This document shows positions 1 through 6,910 of a stretch of DNA of 20,906 bases, one piece after another (position 1 is the first letter of the stretch; the number at the start of each line of letters is the position of its first letter). The notes beneath the pieces were generated by a model. The model saw only the letters and a program-made list of their open reading frames with translations, was not told the DNA's origin and ran no database searches. The position numbers were made by a program, and so were the translations under genes. This stretch comes from CF-72 sp051006215 (GTDB lineage: Bacteria > Chloroflexota > UBA6077 > CF-72), in the NCBI GenBank assembly GCA_051006215.1, contig JBPCIO010000351.1, positions 1 through 20,906 on the forward strand. Direction: 5' to 3'.

Positions 1-654
1 CGGGGCGGGGGTGGGCCTCACGGTCGCGGCGACCCCGCGCGGAGTCAGCTGGCGAACCGCGGTGGGCGCCGGGAGTGCGGTGCGACCGATGCCCGACGTC
101 GTCGAAGTGGCGACGCTGGCGGCGGGCGGTTCGGGCTTCGAACTCTCCAGGTTACGGGGTTTTTCGAGGGTAGGGGTGGCGCGCGCCGGAGCCGCCGGTA
201 CCGCCACAGCCGGGGGCGCCACGTTGGCCGGCAGGCTGCGCGGTGCCGCCGGCGGCTCGGCTATGACCGGCGCATTGAATGCTGGTAACGTAGTCGGTCC
301 AACCGACACCGTAGGCGTGGCTTGCGTTGGGGCCTCCGCCGGCACAGTCCCGGTCGGGGCGGCAACCATGAGCGCTTCACTCGTCGGCGCAGGCACGGAC
401 GGCGTCGGCAGCCGCTCAGCCGCGACCGCCGCGTCTTCGAGCTGGACTCGCTGTAACACCATCGTGCTGCCAAGCCCAAGCAGGTAGCCGCCACACGCCA
501 GCAAGAAAAGACATGCCGCGCCTGCATATTGCACGCGTTGCCAGTCGCTCAGACCGTCGTACCAGAAGATCAGCTGTCGGAGGCGCGCCGGGTACCCGGC
601 CAGTAATGCTCCTTGAGGGCTGCGGGCGCGACGTATGTTAGTGAAGATCCACAC
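1..654 (-). CDS. Membrane-anchored Pro/Ala/Thr-rich protein, N-terminal part (cut by left edge)
   Basis: The reverse strand is open without a stop from GTG at 654 to the window edge (218 codons). It begins in the same frame as serA, 9 nt after the serA stop. Residues 1-43 are basic and contain several Trp/Tyr (WIFTNIRRAR at the start). A hydrophobic segment follows at about 43-65 (core AGAACLFLLACGGYLLGLG). The rest is a low-complexity Pro/Ala/Thr/Val linker with TPxP, APT and PAAP runs. This looks like a single-pass protein with a cytoplasmic N-terminus and a long extracytoplasmic linker, and any functional domain would lie off the edge. The start is uncertain. GTG-654 has only a weak upstream GAG. 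A strong AAGGAG (614-609) precedes an in-frame CTG at 603, which would be a rare start. Cell-wall or sporulation-type functions are possible, but nothing visible decides. Confidence 0.72.
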   Translation of the reverse strand, partial: MWIFTNIRRARSPQGALLAGYPARLRQLIFWYDGLSDWQRVQYAGAACLFLLACGGYLLGLGSTMVLQRVQLEDAAVAAERLPTPSVPAPTSEALMVAAPTGTVPAEAPTQATPTVSVGPTTLPAFNAPVIAEPPAAPRSLPANVAPPAVAVPAAPARATPTLEKPRNLESSKPEPPAASVATSTTSGIGRTALPAPTAVRQLTPRGVAATVRPTPAP

Positions 655-663
655 CTGGCACGC

Positions 664-2253
664 TCACAGCTTTATGACCTTGATGGCGGCGACGTTGGCT
701 GCCTGACGTATACGCTCGACGACGACCGTTGGGACAGGCTCGTCGACCGACAGCAGCATCAACGCATCTCCGCGAGGCGTTTTTCGTCCGACCTGCATCG
801 AGGAAATATTGATGTCTGCCTCGCCGAGCAGCGTACCCACCAGGCCAATGATGCCGGGTTGGTCGACGTGCCGTGTCACCAGCACATAGCCCCGCGTCGC
901 AGGCAGATGTAACTCGAAATCATCGATCCGTACAACGTTGGCGCGGCCGTCGGAGACCACCCCAGCCACGCTGGTGGCGCCGGCCCGAGTGTTCACCGTG
1001 ACGCCAACCAGGCTCGTGTAGTGGGCCGAAGTGCTCGAGCGCGTTTCCACAATTTCTCGACCCCGCTGCTGGGCCACCAGTCGTGCATTGACGCGGTTGA
1101 CAGTGGTGTCGGAGATCGGCTCGAGCAAACCCTGCACTGCCGCCGCGGTGAGCACTCCGACATTCCGCTGGGCGATCTCGCCGCGATAGTTGATCTCGGC
1201 CGAAACCAGGTGGGCGTCGGCGAGCTGGGTGGCTAGTTTCCCCAACATCACCACGAGCTCGAGATACGGCTCCAGGGCCTCCACATCCTCCGGCGGCAGG
1301 CTGGGCGCGTTGACCGCGAACTGAGCCGGGCGCCCCTCCAGCACCGCCAGCACCTCGTTCGCAATCTGGACCGCGACATTGGCCTGGGCTTCTACGGTGG
1401 ATGCGCCAAGGTGCGGCGTGGCAACCACTTTCGCATGCCGCGGGAGTGGATCGTCGGCACGCACGGGTTCACTCGAAAATACGTCGACCGCGGCGCCCGC
1501 CAGGCGGCCAGCGCCAAGCGCGGCAAGCAGCGCGGCCTCGTCGACAAGGCCCGCCCGCGCGCAATTCAAGATATACGCGCTGGGTCGCATGTGTGCGATC
1601 TGTGGCGCGCCCACAATACCGCGCGTGGCCTCAGTCAGCGGGACATGTAGCGAAACGATGTCTGATGCTTCGAGCAATGCCTGGAGCTCGATCGGCTGCA
1701 GGCCAATCCGGCGCGCATGTTCGTGGGGGACGTATGGGTCATACACCAGGACGCGCATGTCCAGCGCCAGCGCGCGCCGCGCGACCTCGCTGCCAACCCG
1801 TCCCAGACCGATCAAACCAAGCGTTTTTCCCGAGAGCTCGGTCCCGACATACTCGCTCCGCGCCCACTGACCGCGCTTCAATGACGCGTCGGCGGCAGGT
1901 ATTCGGCGTACGAGCGCGAATAACAGCGCCAGCGTATGTTCAGCCGCGGCCACGGCATTGCCGCCAGGAGCATTGACCACTACGATGCCGCGCTCTGTCG
2001 CCGCTGCTACGTCGATGGTGTCCACCCCAGCTCCCGCCCGACCAATCACCCTCAGGCGCGGCGCCGATTCGAGCACCGCCGCGGTGACGCGCGTCTCACT
2101 ACGTACAACCAGGGCGTCGGCTTGCCCGAGACAACGCTCCAGGGCTTCAGGGTTGCCAGTGACGGTTTCCACGCGAGCGCGCTGGCGCAGGATTGCCAAG
2201 CCGTCCTCGGCGATCGGATCGGCGACCAGGACCAGGGGCTGGAAAGCGCTCAC
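664..2253 (-). CDS. serA: D-3-phosphoglycerate dehydrogenase
   Basis: Oxidises 3-phosphoglycerate to 3-phosphohydroxypyruvate with NAD+, the first committed step of serine synthesis. The 529-residue length matches the long, ACT-containing SerA type. Seen: a split substrate-binding domain (about 5-100 and 285-315), a Rossmann fold with GLIGLGRVGSEVA at 146-158, catalytic Arg233 (CARAG), Glu262 (SSEP) and His281 (TPHLGAST). An intervening ASB domain lies at about 320-450 and a C-terminal ACT domain at about 457-529 (RHVDQPGIIGLVGTLLG). Start: the frame stays open upstream to 2349, but GTG at 2253 is chosen. It overlaps the TAG of the upstream aminotransferase by one base (TAGTG) and gives the family's normal N-terminus (FQPLVLVADPIAEDG). 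Translational coupling is likely. The ACT domain suggests serine feedback, which is family knowledge and not shown here. Confidence 0.96.
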   Translation of the reverse strand: MSAFQPLVLVADPIAEDGLAILRQRARVETVTGNPEALERCLGQADALVVRSETRVTAAVLESAPRLRVIGRAGAGVDTIDVAAATERGIVVVNAPGGNAVAAAEHTLALLFALVRRIPAADASLKRGQWARSEYVGTELSGKTLGLIGLGRVGSEVARRALALDMRVLVYDPYVPHEHARRIGLQPIELQALLEASDIVSLHVPLTEATRGIVGAPQIAHMRPSAYILNCARAGLVDEAALLAALGAGRLAGAAVDVFSSEPVRADDPLPRHAKVVATPHLGASTVEAQANVAVQIANEVLAVLEGRPAQFAVNAPSLPPEDVEALEPYLELVVMLGKLATQLADAHLVSAEINYRGEIAQRNVGVLTAAAVQGLLEPISDTTVNRVNARLVAQQRGREIVETRSSTSAHYTSLVGVTVNTRAGATSVAGVVSDGRANVVRIDDFELHLPATRGYVLVTRHVDQPGIIGLVGTLLGEADINISSMQVGRKTPRGDALMLLSVDEPVPTVVVERIRQAANVAAIKVIKL

Positions 2254-3365
2254 TACCCTGTGGCGCCCGCCGCGCTTGGCGCGCAGGCGCTGTTCAACTC
2301 GACCTGCACAGCCCGAAGCACCGCCGCCAGGTCCTCCTGCTCGACCCATCCCATATGCCCGACGCGGATGATCTGGCCCTCGAGGCGACCCTGCCCGCCA
2401 GCCATGACGATCGCATGGCGTTCCTCCAGCGCTCGCAACAACGCCCTCGCGTTGGTTGCCTCAGGGACGTACGCCGTGGTGACCGTCGGCGATGCAAACA
2501 GTGGATCCGCGACGAGTCGCAGGTCCAGATCCGCCAGACCCTCGCGGGTGTACTGGGCCAGGCGCTGGTGCCGCTCGAACAGGGACTCTAGACCTTCGTC
2601 GCGCATCAGCCGCAGTGCCACCTGCAAACCAAAGAACAGACTGAGCGCGGGCGTCCAGGGGGTCATGCCACTTTCAGCCGAACCCTTTGCTTGCAGCCAG
2701 TCGAAGTAGAACTTCGGCAGCCGAGCCGTTGCCTGACGCTCCCAGGCGCGCGGGGAGATCGAAACGAAGGCCAGTCCGGGTGGGATCATCCAGCCCTTCT
2801 GCGATCCGGCCACGACCACGTCCAGGTCCCAGGCTTCGGGCTGGATCGGGACTGAACCGATGGAGCTGATCCCGTCCACCAGCAAGACAGCGTCTGGGCG
2901 AACCTGGCGTACTGCGCGGGCGAGCTCGGGCAACGGGTTCAGCACGCCCGTGGACGTCTCGTTGTGGGTCACAAACACTGTGTCGATGCTCGCGTCGGCC
3001 GCCAGTCGGTCTGAAACCACCTTGGGGTTCACCGCCTGGCCTGGCTCGACGTCGACCTGGACGACGTCGACACCAAAGGCCCGGGCGATCTTGGCCATCC
3101 GTTCGCCGAAGTAGCCCATGCTGGCCACAAGCAGCCGCTGGCCGGGGCTGAGCGTGTTGGCCACCAGGGACTCGAGGCCGCCGGTGCCGGAGGCCGTCAA
3201 AATGACCATGTCGTGGCGGGTCTGGAAGGCCCACTGCAGTCCCTCCAGGCACTCGCGCAGCACGGATGCGAATTCGCTGCCTCGATGGTTGATCATCTCG
3301 CGGGCCAGCGCTTCGCGGACGGCTGGCGGCAGTGGCGTCGGCCCCGGCGTCCGCAGGTTCACCAT
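2253..3365 (-). CDS. Class V PLP aminotransferase (serine-pyruvate/alanine-glyoxylate type; candidate phosphoserine aminotransferase)
   Basis: 370-residue fold-type I enzyme of the AGXT/SgaA group. Seen: a TPGPTPLPP N-terminus, a phosphate-binding loop TASGTGGLES (57-66), His134-Asn135-Glu136 (VTHNETSTG), a PLP-contacting Asp164 (LLVDGISSIG), the Schiff-base Lys190 (AGSQKGWMIPPG) and a C-terminal IIRVGHMG substrate-Arg motif. It lies directly upstream of serA with a one-base stop/start overlap. I infer that it supplies the second step of serine synthesis, converting phosphohydroxypyruvate to phosphoserine in place of canonical SerC. Family members instead annotated as serine-glyoxylate or alanine-glyoxylate aminotransferase remain possible. 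ATG-3365 has no Shine-Dalgarno, but TATAGT lies 8 nt upstream, so the mRNA may be leaderless. Confidence 0.92.
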   Translation of the reverse strand: MVNLRTPGPTPLPPAVREALAREMINHRGSEFASVLRECLEGLQWAFQTRHDMVILTASGTGGLESLVANTLSPGQRLLVASMGYFGERMAKIARAFGVDVVQVDVEPGQAVNPKVVSDRLAADASIDTVFVTHNETSTGVLNPLPELARAVRQVRPDAVLLVDGISSIGSVPIQPEAWDLDVVVAGSQKGWMIPPGLAFVSISPRAWERQATARLPKFYFDWLQAKGSAESGMTPWTPALSLFFGLQVALRLMRDEGLESLFERHQRLAQYTREGLADLDLRLVADPLFASPTVTTAYVPEATNARALLRALEERHAIVMAGGQGRLEGQIIRVGHMGWVEQEDLAAVLRAVQVELNSACAPSAAGATG

Positions 3366-3380
3366 ACGCGCCGACTATAA
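3366..3380 (-). promoter_or_regulatory. Candidate -10 box upstream of the aminotransferase-serA pair
   Basis: Minus-strand TATAGT at 3379-3374 is followed by 8 nt (CGGCGCGT) and then the ATG. No Shine-Dalgarno is visible, so transcription may begin at or next to the start codon. The remaining intergenic DNA up to the thiN stop at 3498 shows no T-box or recognised riboswitch. It contains two copies of CAGGTATT about 35 nt apart, of unknown meaning. Confidence 0.4.
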
Positions 3381-3497
3381 CCCAGCCGTGAGAGGGCAAC
3401 CTGGCCCTACCCGCCTCATCCGGAGCACATCTTCTCTTCAGCAATACCTGGCTGCAGGACACCCGAGCAACCAGCGGCCTGAATACCTGCTGTCCGC

Positions 3498-4157
3498 CTA
3501 GTCCGCAAAGTGACGTGTGATCAGGAGTTGGCCACGCTCGATGGATACTCGGACTGGGCTGGCGTTCGGTTCGTTGCTGACACCGCGGGTGGCTCCCAGC
3601 TCCAGACGCTCGCCATCGAGCGGCCAGCGCAGGCCTTCAGTACGCACGCCCGTGACGTCGGCACTGAGCGCCAGCAGCGATATCACCTCGTTTGCTTCAG
3701 GCGCCCATGCGTGTTCACCGCCTGACAGGAGAAGCAGACATTCGTTGCGTTCGTCCATCAACACGGCTGGGCTGCGAAGCTGCGACAAAAGAAAGACGCT
3801 GGCCAGCGCCTGATCCAGACGCGGTCCGCCCAGAAACCCGAGCAGCCACAGGCACGTCGGCCGCACCAGCAGCGCACGCTCGATTGCAAGCTGGCCGTCT
3901 GTTGCGTCCTTGTCACGTGGGTGGGTTTCGATTTGCACGCCGTGTAGCCGAAGCTCCGCCAGAACAGCGGCACTGATGGAGTCCAGGTCGCCGACCACCA
4001 CGTCAGGCTGGAGACCAAAGGCCAGCGCCGTAGCCGCGCCCGCGTCCGCAGCCACGACGTACGGCTGGTGCAGCTCGGCGAGACGTGCCCTCAGGCGCGC
4101 CGTCAATCTGAGCGGCGCCGCGGCAAACACCACCGCCGCATCTGCTGTCCGGGGCAC
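3498..4157 (-). CDS. thiN: Thiamine pyrophosphokinase
   Basis: Transfers pyrophosphate from ATP to thiamine to give TPP. The 219 residues carry the family signatures in order: ADAGAATAL (37-45), PDVVVGDLDS (51-60), KDATDGQLAIERA (83-95), GFLGGPRLDQALA (107-119), WPL (178-180) and the C-terminal SNE (194-196) followed by a VRVSIERGQLLI strand. Odd: the usual GGRxDH motif reads GGPRLDQ, with an inserted Pro and His replaced by Gln. GTG-4157 has no Shine-Dalgarno and follows TAGTCT by 6 nt, so it is probably leaderless. It is divergent from the small gene at 4175. Its product is the ligand of the riboswitch at 13504, which links it to the salvage operon even though it is about 9 kb away. Confidence 0.93.
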   Translation of the reverse strand: MPRTADAAVVFAAAPLRLTARLRARLAELHQPYVVAADAGAATALAFGLQPDVVVGDLDSISAAVLAELRLHGVQIETHPRDKDATDGQLAIERALLVRPTCLWLLGFLGGPRLDQALASVFLLSQLRSPAVLMDERNECLLLLSGGEHAWAPEANEVISLLALSADVTGVRTEGLRWPLDGERLELGATRGVSNEPNASPVRVSIERGQLLITRHFAD

Positions 4158-4174
4158 GCTGTTAGACTAGCCGC
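4158..4174. promoter_or_regulatory. Overlapping divergent leaderless promoters
   Basis: Only 17 bp separate the thiN GTG (4157, minus) from the ATG at 4175 (plus). On the plus strand TAGACT (4163-4168) plus 6 nt leads to ATG. On the minus strand TAGTCT (4169-4164) plus 6 nt leads to GTG. Both hexamers fit TANNNT, with the spacing expected when transcription starts at the start codon. They overlap almost completely, so polymerase could serve only one direction at a time. Confidence 0.5.
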
Positions 4175-4453
4175 ATGCAGGAGCCGCGGGCGTTCTGCCG
4201 GGCCGTCATGCACGAGTACGAGCGGCAATGGGCGAGCGCCACAGGCCATGGGGTGCGACACCCGCTACGCGTGAAGATGGAGGCACTGAAGGCCCTGGCT
4301 GACGTGGTGGGCACGCCTGCTGAGTTCGAGGCGCGGCTTCTCGAAGATGCACGTTCCAATGACGCGCGGCAGGCTCTGCTCGCTGGCGACTTACTGCCGC
4401 TGTGGAGAATCGTTGCGGCAGGGGGTCAACTGCCGTTTCCGGTGCGGGGTTAG
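4175..4453 (+). CDS. Small conserved-looking hypothetical protein
   Basis: 92 residues, function not recognised. The composition is mixed-charge and helical (FCRAVMHEYERQW, LRVKMEALKALADVV, FEARLLEDARSNDARQALL) with no transmembrane segment, signal peptide or Cys pair. It is probably a small soluble helical protein. Support: it fills the gap between two minus-strand genes exactly, its ATG is 6 nt after a TAGACT box, and its stop lies 6 nt from the convergent stop at 4460. Antisense frames also open here (4206-4979, minus), but they run through neighbouring genes and have an Arg-rich shadow composition. Divergence from thiN does not establish a thiamine role. Confidence 0.6.
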   Translation: MQEPRAFCRAVMHEYERQWASATGHGVRHPLRVKMEALKALADVVGTPAEFEARLLEDARSNDARQALLAGDLLPLWRIVAAGGQLPFPVRG

Positions 4454-4459
4454 TAGCTC

Positions 4460-4738
4460 TCAGGCCGCCTTGAGCGTCTGAGTGGACTGAGCTTGTTGCT
4501 GTGCGGCGGTGCGCTGCGCGGCAATTTGCGTCGCCATGAATGGCGTCACCGATTCGTCCGGTTCCAGGTACAGGTTGCCACCGCACTCGCCGCAGCGCGA
4601 ACCGTTGCTGCCGGGAATGGGCATACTCACCCGCGGGTTGGGTACGAACGTCCCGTTCATGAGCTGACCCGCGGCCCGTCCGCACATCACGCATTGGACG
4701 TTGAAGACCTGAATGAGACGTGGAACGCTCACCACCAT
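4460..4738 (-). CDS. Small zinc-ribbon protein
   Basis: 92 residues. Two CxxC knuckles (Cys16/Cys19 in VQCVMCGRAAG; Cys49/Cys52 in RCGECGGNLYLE) about 30 residues apart form a probable zinc ribbon. A Gln/Ala-rich helical tail follows (AAQRTAAQQQAQ). Proteins like this often bind nucleic acid or partner proteins; no specific role can be given. Start: ATG-4738 is chosen over an in-frame ATG at 4759 because GGAGGG (4750-4745) sits 6 nt upstream, one of the best ribosome-binding sites in the window. It lies 75 nt downstream of the MFS gene on the same strand and may be co-transcribed with it. Confidence 0.78.
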   Translation of the reverse strand: MVVSVPRLIQVFNVQCVMCGRAAGQLMNGTFVPNPRVSMPIPGSNGSRCGECGGNLYLEPDESVTPFMATQIAAQRTAAQQQAQSTQTLKAA

Positions 4739-4813
4739 TGTTTGCCCTCCATGGCGCAATCGCGTGGGGCCAGTCGCGTAGACGGTTCTGATGCAAGCTC
4801 CGTGCCGAATCTC

Positions 4814-6118
4814 TCAGCTGCCGGCCTGCGGAGAGTGCACCACTCGACCACGGACCGAAGAGCTGGATCGAGCGGCGAGGACGACGAGTCCCAGCATCAT
4901 CGTCGCCGAAACGAGGTACAGCGCCGGAATCCCGCCCACGGCGACCACGCCCGACCCCAGGATTGGCCCGAGCCCCCAACCCAGACCGCCGGCCGAGCCG
5001 GTGGCGCCAAATGCCGAGCCTTCACTCCCAACTGGCGCCGCGACCTTGGTCATCACACTCATCGTTGCGGTCACCCCAGCCAGCCACACTCCCAGCACTG
5101 CGCGCAGTGCCAGGAACAACCCCACCGTCGGCACCAGCGCCTGGATCGCCAGGACCACCGCGGTACCCGCCAGAGAGGCGATGAGCAGCCCGCGCGGGCC
5201 ATGCCGGTCCGTCCAGGGACCCAGGAAGGGCATGCCGAGCGCCGCGGTGATTGCGGTGGCGGTGATCGACAGCCCAGAGGCCAACTCTGCAGACAACCAG
5301 ATCGGGCGGTTCATGTCCTGAAGATAGATTGGCAACAGGTTCACCGACGCTGAGAAGACAAAGGACACGCCCACCTGCAACACCAGGAGCAGCCTGAACC
5401 CGGGCCAGGCGAGCGGCCCGAAGGTGCGCGCCCACACGCTGAGCGCTGGACTCGCTCCCGCGCGCGCCTTTTGCCTCGGTGGCTCGTCGACCCAGAAGAT
5501 AGCCATCAATGCGCCCACCAGCAAGATCAAGCCGCCTAGTCCAAACGACCCGCGAAAGCCAAGACTATTGACCGACACAGCGCCCAACGCCGGCCCAAAC
5601 GTGTTGCCGACCTGCACGGCCGTGCTGATCAGGCCCAGGGCGAAGCCGGCCTGGCCGGCTGGAGTGGATGCGGCAACCAGAGCGGCCGCTGCGGCCTGGG
5701 AACCGGTGAACGCACCCTGCAGCAAACGCAGTGTTAGCAGCTGCCAGACGTTGTCGACGAAGCCCATCGCCCCGACCAGGATGGCTCCACCCACCATTGC
5801 TCGCACCAGCATCGGCTTGCGGCCGTATCTGTCCGACAGGACGCCCCAGACCGGCGCCAGGATCGCCATGGTCAATGCCGCCGAGCCAGACAGAACACCC
5901 GACCACACTGCGACCTGGGCCCGCTCAGTGATCCCCAGCGACTGCACGTACATCGGCAGAAAGGGCAGTCCCAGGCCAAAGCCAACCAGGGTGAAAAACT
6001 GCGTCGCTGCGCAGATCCAGGCGGTTCTCTCCCAGGCCGCCATGGAGGGCAGCGCTGGCGCCCAGCGCAGCCTCGCTCCCCGCCGGCGCGGCGGAGCAGG
6101 TCGGACGGGCGTCGACAT
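4814..6118 (-). CDS. MFS family efflux transporter
   Basis: 434 residues with about 12 hydrophobic helices. The signature loop between helices 2 and 3 is GVLSDRYGRKP (92-102), and a helix-5 region reads VQVGNTFGPALGAVS. The N-terminal 25 residues are Arg/Pro-rich (RPAPPRRRGARLR). These fit drug:proton antiporters of the MdtG/Bcr-like branch in the inner membrane, but the substrate cannot be read from sequence. Start: ATG-6118 has no Shine-Dalgarno but follows TAGACT (6133-6128) by 9 nt. Met26 (MAAWERTAWIC) is an alternative that would drop the basic tail. Confidence 0.88.
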   Translation of the reverse strand: MSTPVRPAPPRRRGARLRWAPALPSMAAWERTAWICAATQFFTLVGFGLGLPFLPMYVQSLGITERAQVAVWSGVLSGSAALTMAILAPVWGVLSDRYGRKPMLVRAMVGGAILVGAMGFVDNVWQLLTLRLLQGAFTGSQAAAAALVAASTPAGQAGFALGLISTAVQVGNTFGPALGAVSVNSLGFRGSFGLGGLILLVGALMAIFWVDEPPRQKARAGASPALSVWARTFGPLAWPGFRLLLVLQVGVSFVFSASVNLLPIYLQDMNRPIWLSAELASGLSITATAITAALGMPFLGPWTDRHGPRGLLIASLAGTAVVLAIQALVPTVGLFLALRAVLGVWLAGVTATMSVMTKVAAPVGSEGSAFGATGSAGGLGWGLGPILGSGVVAVGGIPALYLVSATMMLGLVVLAARSSSSVRGRVVHSPQAGS

Positions 6119-6142
6119 TCAAGAAAAAGTCTAGCTTTTGTC
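6119..6142 (-). promoter_or_regulatory. Candidate promoter with GCTAGACTTT motif upstream of the MFS gene
   Basis: Minus-strand GCTAGACTTT (6135-6126) contains a TANNNT-type box 9 nt before the ATG. The same 10-mer lies upstream of the MocR gene (12342-12333), and TAGACT also precedes the gene at 4175. The rest of 6119-6226 holds no recognisable gene or strong terminator. Confidence 0.35.
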
Positions 6143-6226
6143 TCCCTCCGCGCCTCGGCGCTGTTCAGGAGCTCTGGTAATCAGGCGACCGCGGCTCGAA
6201 ACAGACGCAGGTGCGGGCCGCGATGA

Positions 6227-6910
6227 TTAGCCCGGTTGGCGTACTTCGTAGCGAACGTAGAGCTCGCCCTCGATTTCGCCCAGTGATCGCAGCTCGAGCA
6301 TGATTGTCCCGAAATCACCGCCCTTGATCAGCGTCAGCGGATTGTGACCGCCCACCAGCTTCGGCGCGATGGTGAGGAAGATGTCGTCGACCAGGCCGGC
6401 CTCAAACAGCGACGCGTTGAGCGTGGGACCTCCCTCGCACAACACCCTTCGGGCACCGCGCCAGGCGAGGTCGCGCACGGCGTGTTCCACGCTGTCAACG
6501 TGACACACTTCGACCAGCGGGCCGCCTCCAGCCGTGCACTGCTTGTCTTGCGACGTAATGTAGATCAGCGTCGCGGATTCATAGTACGGATGGTGTTCGG
6601 GCAGATTTCCGCTGCGGGTGATGATGGCGCCCACAGGCTGCGCGGTCAGCCCCCGCGCCAGGCGCTGCTCCACCAGGTCGGGCGGTACACGCGCTGACAG
6701 CGGATCGGCTCGCACGGTGGCCGCACCATGCAAGACGACGTCCGCCTCCGCGCGCAGCTCACGCATGAGGCGTTTATCACGTGCCGAGCCAATGCCCACG
6801 GCTGAGCCATGCAACGCAGCGCGACCATCCACCGTAGCGACCATGTTGAGCGCGAGGTAAGGCCGATCACCATCTGGGCGTTGGCCGAGTAATGGCCCAG
6901 GATGGATCAC
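6227..6910 (-). CDS. RibD C-terminal-domain reductase (stand-alone)
   Basis: 227 residues forming only the reductase half of RibD, with a dihydrofolate-reductase-like fold. Seen: RPYLALNMVATVDGRAA (16-32), GIGSARDKRLMRELRAEADV (39-58), GAATVRADP (62-70) and the family hallmark VLCEGGPTLNASLFEAGLVD (157-175 region). The family reduces the ribosylamino-pyrimidine intermediate of riboflavin synthesis with NADPH. Stand-alone copies without the deaminase domain often have unassigned roles, so riboflavin synthesis is only a possibility. Start: the frame is open far upstream, but GTG-6910 overlaps the protease TAG by one base (TAGTG) and gives the normal family N-terminus. Confidence 0.85.
   Translation of the reverse strand: MIHPGPLLGQRPDGDRPYLALNMVATVDGRAALHGSAVGIGSARDKRLMRELRAEADVVLHGAATVRADPLSARVPPDLVEQRLARGLTAQPVGAIITRSGNLPEHHPYYESATLIYITSQDKQCTAGGGPLVEVCHVDSVEHAVRDLAWRGARRVLCEGGPTLNASLFEAGLVDDIFLTIAPKLVGGHNPLTLIKGGDFGTIMLELRSLGEIEGELYVRYEVRQPG

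Noticed and set aside
11..487. Plus-strand open frame of 158 codons, Ala/Gly/Thr-rich
   Set aside because: Complement of the Pro/Ala linker of the truncated minus-strand protein, which has a proper transmembrane segment and follows serA directly.
3366..3497. Possible T-box or serine-responsive leader before the aminotransferase-serA pair
   Set aside because: No T-box core or other recognised riboswitch sequence, and a probable -10 box sits only 8 nt from the ATG, leaving no room for a leader.
4206..4979. Minus-strand open frame of 257 codons spanning the small gene, zinc ribbon and MFS end
   Set aside because: Arg/Pro-rich shadow running through three better-supported genes.
4493..5353. Plus-strand open frame of 286 codons
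   Set aside because: Antisense to the zinc-ribbon and MFS genes; His/Arg/Gln-rich composition typical of a GC-rich shadow.
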